The translations under genes were made by a program, and so were the position numbers. Of a stretch of DNA of 64,000 nucleotides, positions 27,501-40,400 are shown one piece after another (the stretch's first letter is position 1; every line of letters starts with the position of its first letter). Source of the DNA: Deroplatys truncata (lineage: Eukaryota; Arthropoda; Insecta; Mantodea; Mantidae); contig CM060986.1 in the NCBI GenBank assembly GCA_030765065.1, forward strand, positions 73,587,573 through 73,651,572, written 5' to 3'. Below the pieces are notes generated by a model. That model ran no database searches, was not told where the DNA came from, and saw only the letters and a list, made by a program, of their open reading frames with translations.

Positions 27501-30500
27501 CATAGTAAATGTTTTAAGACAATGCATAGTTATGTTTAAAGTTATTCATGGCGCTTTAAAGCTACAGTTATTTATTCCAACATTAAAAAATGAAATCATA
27601 GATGGCATTCATTTGGGCCAGAAGAGAAAACTGTATGCATTTAAATCATAGTTGTCTTGTGAATACAAATATAGGACAACGAGAATTAAGTATTTCTCCT
27701 CGCACATAAAAAATTTAACTGCATATACCAAATTTAACAGCTTTATATGAACAAAGTAGTGTAAATGAGTGGTAAGATAGCATGTGACTGACAGAGTTTT
27801 GATGCATCCTAATACAGAGAGAGCCATAAAATACGAACTGGTTGTGTGGTGTTTTTCCTGTTCGCATCCTCGGCACTCATTGCCATCTGTCACTATCATA
27901 GAAAGGTGCGGATGAAACCATACAACATTTTTAAAACTACTTTTAAAGGCTTTGCTTACCAACTTTATGAAAGGAGATGCTGGAACTGGCCACTGTCGTT
28001 GTCCATACCTTTTTGTCATTTCTTTAGGAAACTATCCATCACTCACCGTAGTTTACATTGAGGAATGCTGGCAATTTCCTGGCGGATATTTTGTTTTAAT
28101 TTTTCCAGAGTGTGGGTGTGTCTTGTACACTTTATCTTTTAAGTTACCCCAGAGATAGAAATTGCGGGGGGTTAGATCAGGGGACCGAGGGGGTCACAAA
28201 TCTGTGGTAATACTTCTGTCCTCAAACACACTTTCAATTGTTCTCATCGAAATGTTGGCCGTATGAGCTGTTGCAGAGTCTTGTTGAAAAAAGGCAAAAT
28301 CATACTCCCTGTATGTTAATTCTGTAAAAAAACAGGCAAAATTGTGTTCACATATGTACGAGCGTCAACTGTTGACTCGAAAAAAAAATTGGCTCTATAA
28401 CTCTTTCTCTGCTCATGGTGCACCATACACCAATTTTTTGTCATGAAGGGGTACTTCATAAACAATATTAGGTTTGTCAGAGCTACAATAATGATTATTT
28501 GGTGTATACACACATCCATGAAGGTGGAACCAAGCCTTGACCGTGAAAAACGTTAAATATGAGTCTATTTTGCCATTGTATACACTATTGAGACTCCACT
28601 CACAAAATGTGCACCTAATTACAGGATCACCTGGTTGAAGAGCATGTGCTACAGTTATTTTATATGGTTTTAACTTCAGCAATTTGGTAGCTCTTCACAC
28701 AGAGCCTAAGAAATGCCTGCCTGCTGTAAAGATGCCTAAGTGATTTTTGGGGGAAATTCTCCAAACGATGACCAGTGTCATCTAATGTTTCTTCAGTAAT
28801 AACCGTACGTCGTCTTTTAGATTGCTTAGCCTGAACACTTCCTGTGGCCTGAAGTTTATTTTAAAGTTCATGGAGTGTTGTACGGCTTGGAACTTTTACA
28901 CCTGGAAATCTTTTAGCAAATCGTACTTTCACTTGGTGAGCTGACCAAGTTAACACATATGAATCAATAATATATACATGCTGTGCAGTAGAAAACATAC
29001 TGAGCCATAATATACTTGTGACTAAGTACAAGACAAAATAATAAATAAATCGTAATAACTGAACTACATCACATCACCATCAACTCAATACTGCACTTCA
29101 CACTGCAGAGCAAACCCACATGAACAGCTTGATCTTGTTTATAGTAGCAGTGCATTATCATGTTTCCACATGCCCAGTGGAAAAACATCGCGCAGCTGGT
29201 TCATAGTTTCTTGGCTCTCCTGTTAGAATGAAGTGAACAAGCAAGCAGGAAACCTACTATACACCACTTAATATATGAACTATTTGGGAACCCAAATTGC
29301 TCAAATGTACAACAATTTTCAAGTAACGTATCTATATTTTTTAAAATTTTAAACAAAGGAAGTAATAGTATGTACTGTTTAATTTTTAAGATCTTCAAAA
29401 AAATGTAAATTATTAGTTATATCCATTATAATAATTGTTAAGTAAAAGATTATCTCCTAAACTTTTCACTGAATTTATTACACAATTTTATCATTTTCCA
29501 GTTCGGAGACACACTAGTTTAACGGTAGATAAGTGATTTTACATAAATTGTAGTATGCAATATTTTTTAATACATTGTGATTTTAAGCAACTGAGGATAT
29601 GCAAGAAAATTAATTTTGTTTTTGTATTTCATGAGTAAAATTTTAAGTAAATAGGAGTTATACACGTCAAATTTTGTTAAAATTTGTGCGACTTGATGTG
29701 GAATTTTTGACAAAAATTTTAAGAACATAGTCCAATTCAAAAGTAAAAAACAAAATGTGGAAATGGACACTAAAAAGAGGGAATGTATACATTGTGTATG
29801 TATAGATGAATCAGGTGTATGACACAAGTAGTATGAAATACCAGATGGCTGCCACACTAATAAGTGACAAGGACCAATTTCAATGGACAACATAATACTT
29901 TGTAATTACTTAGTACTCAAAAAAAAAAAAAAAAAAAAAAGTAAATAGCTTCATTGTTAACACTTTTCATTTTAATTTGCGAGGGACCCCAAATCCCATT
30001 GACCTTACCAGTAAAAATTTAATAGCACTTAGCTTGATTGCTGGATTAAGACTTCACTGTTAACCATTTTCTGTTTGGTATCTAAAGTAATGATTTCTCC
30101 CTCTTAGGTATGTCATTTTGCACATGTTTCTGAGTGAAAAAGAAAACTGGAAACAAAGTTCGGCTCTCACAAATGTATTTGAGTTGCCTTCATTAGGGCA
30201 CACTGACTGCTGGTGTTTAGACTTACCTTGGGAGGAAACTTTCTCCAGATTTTTAACTATACCACCAGGATCCCGAGAAGATAAGAGGCTGCTTTTGTCT
30301 TTGCTTCAATTTTTGGCTCTTTACATAAAAATGAACTGTTCTGAAGATCAAGGTAGGTTTGTGGTAACTAATACAATATCATTTCCTTCATAAACAAGTG
30401 GCAAATGAAACTGACAGTTTGTTACTTACAGTACAACAGAAACATTTGTGCTGGATAGCAGACATCCTTAAAGATCAGTCTCATCCGTTACCCAGTCTTC

Positions 30501-31417
30501 TACAAAGAATAACTGACACTCTTGGAAGTGATGATGTGACCAGTACTGGAGTGTACAAGGAACTTTTCAGAGAGCTCCTAAGTCTTATCAAGGACTGTAT
30601 GGTGCAGGAAAGAAAAATATTGGTATCAGAACCTCCATTTGTTCAAAGTAGCAGTGAAGGTACAGGCTTCAACTCTGCTTCGTGGAGCCACATTATCCGT
30701 TGTATCATAGAAAATCTTACCTTCAGTGACACTCAGCATTTTTATGATCTAGGTAAGTAATATTACATATCAAATGTGTGAGTAATGCATAGTGTGTCTG
30801 CCACACTTCATTCCAAATATATTCTTCTCTCTTTTCAGGAACATTCACTACTCAATATATCTATTAATGTTGCTTTTGTCTTTACCCATGAAACAATGCA
30901 TATACCATCACTGTATTAAATTGCAGTTCTATAAATCACAGTTCAAAGAAAATTTGTTGACACATTTAAAATTCGGTTTAAATTTGTACACAATTAAGAT
31001 TTTTAGATGCACCACTGGAAGCACAAACTTGATATTTCGTATATCATTCTTTTAAGAGTATTTGCCATTGCATTTAAAATTTAGTTGAAATTGGTATATT
31101 GTTTTCCAAAATGTTCATGATAATAAATCTTTACAGACATGAATGGCCAAGCTCTTTTTAGCTCATGAACAGAGAGGTCCACAGTTCAAATCCAGCTAGG
31201 ACCATCCTCCCTAACTGAGATTTTTTCTAGCTTTTCCTCAGTTCTCATAACTGGCAAATGCTGGGGAGGTGTCCTAAACTTAGGCCTGGAATGGTTCCTT
31301 CCCAAATTTGCTTTTCCAATAATCACTTCATTTCAAGTGTCATCAATGTCCACTACCTGTGTTGTAGTATGCAGTAAGAATGGATGTTAAACACTACAAA
31401 AAACAAAATAATAATAA

Positions 31418-31485
<68 letters not shown>

Positions 31486-34400
31486 TTCACCAATCTGCCA
31501 CACTATTTCCACAGAAAACAAATGCACCTGAAAGCATTTTAGAAGAAACAAGACTGCATAAGACTCTCTTCTTTCTCCTTATTAGTTCACATTGCACTAT
31601 CAGATCTAAGCACATTCACATTCACACACCAGACACTGGGCATTCCGAGAACCTTGTCATTTAAAGAAAAAATTTCTCAAGCTAAGCTGGGAATTAAACC
31701 TGTGACCCCTTGCCCAGCAGTATTAAATAAATGTATGCTACTTTCCAATACCATGGTTACAATTGGATCCTGGCCCAAGACGCTGGCATGTAAAAGAATT
31801 CCTGCAGGACAAAATTCTGGGACAGCGACAACACTGATATGACCCTAGCAGCCATTGGCATTATTAAATAAAGAAATAACTATTATACATGAAATAAAAC
31901 GATAATTGGAGAAGGAAATGTTCCAGTTTAGGGTACTTCCCTAGCATTTGTAACCTTAGTCAGGGAGGATGGTTGTGGCTGGATTTGAACCGCTAACATT
32001 ATTAATAACACAATTTCTTTCAACAGAGGAAATCCTTCCATGAATTTCCTATCCTTGCATTCTTTAAATGAATTCCCTGTTTCCATAATGATATCTGTTT
32101 GATGTTTATCCCAGTTTAAGTAGTTAAGGTAGATAAGCATGTTTTATATTTGTAAAGAACACTGAAACATGCTGCCATTTTGTTTTTTTAAACAGTTTGA
32201 GATAACCACTCAGTCACAAATGATTAAGTTTAAAGTGTGAGTAGATTTTCTAGTTTAACTTTATAATGAAGTACACACTGGGTATTGAAAGCAACCAAGT
32301 AAGCTGCAAACTTGATCACAGTCAGATTTAATTAATAATGGTACATACAGCCACTAGACACAACATTCATTAGAAAATGAATAACATTTTAAAATGTTCG
32401 CTAGTTTGCTCATTTTGATGACTTTTGGCTCTTAAGTGCAAAGCTAAAATCCCAAATATCTTTTATTTCCCACTCTCTTTTTGTAATTACTGCATATACA
32501 TTATATGATAGAATGCAAAGAATTGGCAGAATGGCTAAGGGAAGTATGGGAGGATAAATGGGAAAAAATGGATGGAAAAATAGTAGCAATTAAAATGTTA
32601 ACAAGAAAAGAAGAAAAGAAAAATAAGAACATGGGGAGTTTCTAAAGAAAGTAAAAGGGAAATGGATTAGAAAAGTAAGAGAGATAAGAAAGGTAGAAGG
32701 GCAAACAGAGGAGGGAGTGCATTGGTAATAGGGATTAAAGGCAGCAAGGGACGTTTAGACGAGCCAGAAGGCCAGGGTGCCAGGCAAAAAGAGTAGTATA
32801 GCTGGCAAGAAAATTTGTACAATAGGTTAAGTTAGTTTATAAGTGAAATGTTGTAAAAAGGATTGTGTATGAAAAAATGTACAAATAAAGTATCCAAGTA
32901 AAATCTATCTAAAATTACTGGTTATATTTATTGTATGCATTTTGTGTTTTCAGCCATGTTAGAGTGGATGTTGTCCTGCCTGTGTCATCTTACCAGTTCT
33001 CCTGGTTGGAGTACTGCATCGGATATCCAGAAACTGTGGGACGAATTGATTTATTGCCTTGCAGAGCTAGTGGTAGCATTTCACTGCGGTAAAGGAGGGA
33101 AAAGCATGGCATCTTTTATGGGACTGAGTATAACTCGCAGCTCAATGCTGTGCATGAACCATGTGCTCTCTGAGATGCAGAGTAATACTGAGAAGGTAGG
33201 CCATGATTGAACTTAATTCTCTGCATTTTGGAAATTTCAACAGTTCACTAAATAGAACCAAGGCTCATAGTACTCTGTGTAAGTCACCTTGTTATACAGG
33301 TATCGTTATACAGATATGGACAAATGTATGTTACAGCTGTATCTCATTGATTGACTGGCTTTTGCTGATCAAATTATAATTAATTGCAGTTACATAGTCT
33401 AGGAGGGTGCAATTAAAGGCTCTGTCCAATTCAGTAAATTTCGCTTGGTATAGATAGCTCACTTGAGCAATCACTCCTATGTTAGATTTTTTCTAACAAG
33501 CTTTAGTTTTGTGCTTATGTCTTTATTTTAATAGACAGTATTATGATTACCATACAAGTTCCATCTGTATTATTTTAACTGTTTTTAAAATAAATTTATT
33601 TGAATTAGGGTCGGTTCTACAATGCCCCAAAAAGCTACCCTATAGTTACCCTCCAAATAAACTTTTCTGGCCAGTAAGCAACACTCTCATTCTACAATCA
33701 CATGCCTTCCTCTGCATAGCAATCCTATAGAATAACCTGTGATGTGTTAAGTTTGTCATTCTGAATTCGATGGAAATGCTACCATTGGGGAATTTATAAA
33801 CTAGAAAATAAATGAGAATTGCCTTGTAAAGCAGACAACAACAAACAAAATGAAAGTTAGTGTTTATTATGTAGTTTCTTTTGCCATTGTTTTAGAATAA
33901 AACAGAAGTGATGAAGCGAGGGTTCAAAATTTCACTCAGCTGCAAAAGACCTTATAGAAACTTATAAGATTGCACAAGAATAAAAAGTCTGATGCTCTAA
34001 CCTGGAGAGGGAAAGAATGCTGGGAGTCAGAGTTCACATAACCTTACCTCTGTGTGTTGGTGACTATGAGGGACGTATTTCCCATTTCCTTATGCTCCTT
34101 CTGTTCTCTACTATAACACTCAACCAATTTTGATAATGCTTTCACCATTGAAAAGTTCAGGTCTTTGTGACGGATATGGACTATAATTTCAATTCAGAAA
34201 TTACTAAAGTACTAATAAGGGTTTGCAAAGCCTGTGTATTAGAATACAAACACATCAAAGCTATTAAAGAACATATTTGCTAAGACTAACAGGGGAGAGG
34301 TTCAGGAAGTCGGATTCCACTTGTATAAATATCAGGATTTATTATTAGGGAATAGTGAGAGCTGTACAGAATTAGAATTCTAAGGGATAAAGGGGAAGGA

Positions 34401-37400
34401 TTAATCATAAAATCCTCTAAATGATTGTGCAATGATTTCATAAAAAATGGTGGGAGGTATATGAAATTAATTAAAGTGTCATTCGAATGCAAAAAGCTAC
34501 CCTTGAAATGTTGGGTAAGTCAACTGGTGTCTTATAAAAATAAGCTTATACATTTCATCCAATGTTTGGAAATTAATTTTGTCTCTCTCTTATGATCTTG
34601 GCTTTCTCCTGTTATGCAGAAACATCATTATTTCCTCGTTGTCATCCAATAAATACAGTTCTACCATGATTTTATTGCTAGTGATAGCTTGTCAGTCCTG
34701 AACGTGAAAACTTGTTATCTGTTGGATAATGAATGTATTGGGTACTCCAACTAGCTGAAAACTTAATGCCAAAGATATCTTCTGGGTAGTGCTATCCAAA
34801 GATTGTAAAATGCCAATCACTAAGAAATCTGGTAAATAGCTTTATTGGCAATTTATCGGCAGATTGTAGAACCGTTCTTTAGAATAGTATTACTATTCTA
34901 AAATAATGTTCTACCATAAGGAATTGCTAAGATGCTAGTGCACATGGTCATACAAATAACTTATTACATCCTACAAATTTAAAGGATTCACTTGATCTAT
35001 TATACCACCTTTACTACAGTTTTACATCACATCATAGATTTTTCTAATGTAGCCATTACTTTTGTTTAACTCAGCATTTTTGAAAGCAAATGATATTACC
35101 AAAATGGCTGGGCAAGCATTCAACATTTGAACAGGAATTTTTATGACCAGTTTATCCATCCATGGTTCTTAACTGCTTAATACATGACTTAAAAAAATGT
35201 AAACTGCATACTGCAATGCTGTATTTTGTCAGCTGTATGTTGCACATCAAGGGTGGCGAAAATGCCTTTCTCTCTCGAGTCATCAAATATGCAACACGCA
35301 CTACACAACTCAGCAGCACATGGAAAACAAATGAATAGAACGGCTAGAAAAGGAGTTGCGCCTGCAAGTCACAGTGCCTCGCGAGTCACGCTTTTGCCAC
35401 CACTGTTGTACATGATTGGTGGATGGTACAATTGAAAGAGGAGGTCTTAAAGATGCTCACCTAATGTGCAGCCATGAAACATCCATAGTGTGCAAGATGG
35501 CCACTATGTACTACATAGGTTTATCACATTCATGTGAAACCTCTGCCACAATTTTGGACTACCTGAAAGACAGTACCACAACTGATGTGAACTCGGTTAG
35601 ATAAGATATGACATTTGTCATGAAGTGACTTCATTATCTATGTGGTCAGACAGGGACACATTGAACGTTTACAAACTTCCTTATGAGTACAATCAAATGT
35701 GATTTTCATCATATTACTAAATCCAATTTTGCATTATAAGCATACTAAACTGATTCCATCTTTTTTTTACTTTCTCTGCTATGAACTTACAGTAAGTAGA
35801 GGAAGTACTGTATTCCACCCAAAAATTTGATGTTGAGATATCGCTGGAAATACATGTTTTGAGGCACTTTGAACCCAAAAAAGCGTAATGCCTGTCTATG
35901 TGGGTGAATCAGCATAACCCTAAACAAAAAGTCAGTTAAATACAAAACTTTGTATTTAAGTTCAGGACCTTCCAATGTGACACAAAACATTTTGAAGAAA
36001 ATCCCCCCACTCCAAACTACCTTTTACAAGCAAAGTTTTTCGAAGTGTTTGATTTTTTTCAAAAATGGCTTAAACAATTTTGATTAAGATACCATATGTA
36101 TAAGCTGTTTTCATGACAAATTAAATGTATATCTTGAATTTTCTGGGAATAGCCTGTGAAGTCCTCTTTATTCTGAATGACTTTTTTATAATTGGTAAAC
36201 CCTAAGAGATAGACAAAATCTTGCTAAACAAAAAATGTAGCATACACTTTGTCAAATAACATTTTTTGTGATGTTTAACATTTCCAGGATATTGAATTTT
36301 AAAATACATACTTATACTTCTCTCAACTGCAAATCGCTATTCTTTATTTGTGTGTGTGTTCATACAAGGAGAGCAAAATTTCAAAGCCATCACATAGCGG
36401 CCAACTTTGAAAAGATTCAATTCAGTTTATTCATCCTTTCAATCACTCCATACAATATACTTTGATACAGAATATGTCAAGTTAATGAACATATTTACAA
36501 AATATCATATTACTATACACAATTATCAAATATTATACAATACAAGTATAAAGCTAATAAGCTACACTAATGGATATTTATTAAATTCTAAAAACTGGTC
36601 TACAGTTTAAAAGCAGTGTTCCAGTAAGAAATGCTTCACCCCTGATTTAAATATATTATACTTTTCTGCTGCTATTATGGAATTAGGGAGAGAGTTATAG
36701 ATATCTATGCTAGAATGCTGAACGTTTTTTTTTTTACATATATTTGTTCTGGAGGAAATTAAATGTTTGTTATTCATATTTCTAGTGAGATATTTATGTA
36801 TATTATTGTTTGTTTGGAAATGGTGACCGTTCTTTTTTTACAAATAGTGCTAATTCCAATATATACATGCATACCAATGGAAGTATACCTAGCTTTTGGA
36901 GTAGTGGTCCACATTGACATAATCTTTTTTTACCACGTATTGTTCAGATGGTTTGTTTCTGCTTAATAAATATTGTTTCGGCCTCTGATGAATTGCCTTA
37001 CAATATTATGCCATATTTTATTATGAATATATATATGAGCAAAATAAGCTATTTTTACTACTGTGCTAAAATTCTAAAATTGGGCTAAAATTCTCAGGGC
37101 AAATATGTTTTCACTTAATTTACTTGAAAGATAGTTCATGTGCGTTTTCCATTTCAGATCATTCTGTATCCATATACCAAGGAAATTTGTTTCTGTCTTG
37201 TATGTTATTGCCTTATCATCTATTTTTATTGCTGGGTTATATTCATTCTCATTTTTCACAATATGAAAGTTAAGACAAACTGTTTTTTTCAGTGTGTAGC
37301 ACTAAATTATTACTTTTTACTCACGACATCAGGTCATTACTATCACTTTGTAATGAGAGATTTAATGATGTGTTAGTTTTTCCTGTTATTAATAAATTGG

Positions 37401-40400
37401 TGTCGTCTGCAAATAATACTTATTGTGTGTTTGGATTTTACTTTTTATATTATTTATATATAAGATAAAGAGAAATGGCCTAAAATTGGGGAACTCCATA
37501 TTTTGTCAAGTGCATCTGAGTAAATTTTGTGCCTGAGTTAGTGTTTTATATATGTTAATTCTGTTATTCGCTTTCTGTTTGAGAGATATGATGCAAACCA
37601 ATTAAAAGCAGTGCCTCTGGTGCCGTAATTGAATAATTTGATTAAGAGAATTTGATGATCTACAGTATCAAATGCTTGCTTAGATCTAAGAACATGCCCA
37701 CAAATTTTTGCTTACTGTCTACTGCTGTTAAAATACTATTTAAAAATGAGTAATTGTGTTTCAGTTAATTTTTTATGCCTAAAACCATGTTGAGATTCAG
37801 TAATTGTTATTTTTTTCAATAAAGCAAAGTAATCTTTTATACATTGTCTTCTCTAATATCTTTGAGAACACTGACGGAATCGAGACGGGACGGTAATTAG
37901 CTATATCAGATTTTTTCCCCTTTTTTATGTATGTAGAGTTATAACCTTAGAGGTTTTTAGTATGTTTGGAAAGATTCCACTGCAGATAGATGCATTCATT
38001 ACATGCACTAAAGATGTAATTATATATGCTGCACTCTTTTTATGATCACATCTGGTATTTCATCTATTCCTGCACAGTGAATTTATTATTGAGATCATTT
38101 CCTTTTGATCTACTTCAGCTACATACATTGAATTTATATTGCTGATAGGAGATTTGTTTTAGTGTAATTATGTCCATTGTTTTATTTATTAATAGATTGA
38201 GCATTTTGATGAAAAATCATTGTATAGGAAATTTTTTCAGACACACTTCCAGGAACACTTACCTTCATTGGATTCTTTTCTCCCACATGTTGCACTAATC
38301 TATGTATCTTCATATACTGTTTTTGTTCAGTTTTTTTACTCCTTTCCACTGATACTGTATCTACCACTTGAGTTAGTAGTTTCCCTGGCATTTGTTCATT
38401 ACTTCGCACAGTATTCTCCCGAACATTGCTGCACCTCTTCTGTTGAGATGGACACTATCTCTTGCTAGATTGTCACTCCTTAACCACAGCTACTGTCTAT
38501 CATTGTAAATTTTCGGGTCAAACATAGCCAATCTAGTTCTTTATTTATTCTTCTGATTTTCTATTTGGTTATATCTTGCCTACATAATATCCCACTGATT
38601 ACTATTTTTGTATTTGGGCTTTGAGACTTTATTGTGTTAACAAGGTCCATCATATCATACATGATTTTTACTCCTTTTCATATGTTATTTTTCCTACATG
38701 TAACACAACTTCAGGCTTTAATTCATTTAACTTCACTTTTTCCGCTTCCTGCCATAATTCGTTTACACGTATTCCTGGATAACAGTAAACTTCAGGAATT
38801 TAGAGACAGTGAGGCAAAACAATAATTTAATTGAATCTTGAGTCGGTGGATACACTAAATATTCACTTACTTGAAATTAATCGAACATGTTTTGAAAGCA
38901 CTGTTTACTTTTATCTTCAGCTTTTTTACAACTGAGCATGCTGTTAATTCAGGTTCATAGATGTGTCCATGATGAAGCTGCTTAGATTGTTGAGTGGAAG
39001 GATTTCACACCAAATGACACCACTTCCATGCCACCCACATCTACAGAGCTGAATTCTTGGCATGCTCAGTCAGAAAAAAGCTGAGGATGAAAGCAAGCAG
39101 TGCTTTCGAAACATGTTTCGATTAATTTCAAGTAAATGAAGTTTTAGTGCATCCACCAACTCAAGATTAAATTAAATTATTCATAACCAAATTTTCTGCA
39201 CTCGTTTCCGGCAAACTTTAGTAATGAATCACCAAAAACCATAACTTTTCTCCTCTGGATTTTATTGTTCTTTTGCGTCTGTCATTGCACACAGCTATTC
39301 CTTTGATCTTCATCAATTCCATTATTTTTATTCAACAGATGGAATCTGTTTGAGCTTTTCTGGTTTTGCACCACCTCATAATTCGACTAAACTTACCGCA
39401 TTGTTCACTTTCCTTTTCGTAACTGTGGTATGTAATTCTTTTCCAGCTTCATGTTGTCTTTCTTGCCTCATTTCTTCCCTCTCCTTCTTTAGCAAGGTGA
39501 TTTCTTCTCTGCTATCTCTTTAGCTTACTGTATTCTTCTTATACTGGCAACAAAACGTGTAAATGTGTAATGAAGGTTTATCTGTATTAACAAGAAATAG
39601 ATGGAAGAATAAGCTTTTGTAAGAATAGCTTGTAGGAGAGCATGTAGAAAAAGTCATGTGAGTGCAACACACAATATTTTTTAATTATGCTGTGTTTCTC
39701 CATGAAACCTGAACTTTGTTACTACAAAATTTGGCTTGCAAAATGGTTTTAGCATGATGGTACCCTAGTACATTTCACTGTTGTACTTTGGCAACAGAGA
39801 TTTGAAATTGAGAATCAGTTAATTGGCCCCTGTGCTCCCCTTACCTGACTCAACTGGCGTCCTTTCTATGAAGTATATGATAAGTGTGAATGCACAATAC
39901 AGTCCTGTTAGAAGAAGTGCAATAGCAAGTAGAATTGACAAGAAAATGCCAATATATTTCTGAGAATTTAGCATCATAAGTTGGCCAGATGGTGTCAGAC
40001 ATGCAACAAAACTGCTGATCACCATTTTGAGGCACTACCATAAGGAAAATCAACCACTCAACAGTTTACCTGAAATACAGATGTATTGAGAGATATGCAT
40101 ATTACCTAAAGTTTGTTAATGCAATAAAACACACAATAAAGAGCTATGTATCATGCACGTAGAGCTTGTAAAATGTTTCTGGATGTAAATGAATTAATAA
40201 TATAAGATCAATATAGTCAGTCTAACTTGTAGAACTGTGTGTGATATGTTTATTCACAGACTGTATATTTGTTCTTTTAGCTTAAAAAATTACAAATGTT
40301 TTTCGCTCAAATTGAGAAAGAGAGAGCTTAAAACAGGTTTTTGTCATTTACTTCTCTTTAAAGGTTTGTTAAATGTTTACACCTTTTGTTTAGAAGTTTT

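Noticed and set aside
31380..31664. Asn-rich 94-codon frame
   Set aside because: The poly-Asn is a translation of the (AAT)n SINE tail.
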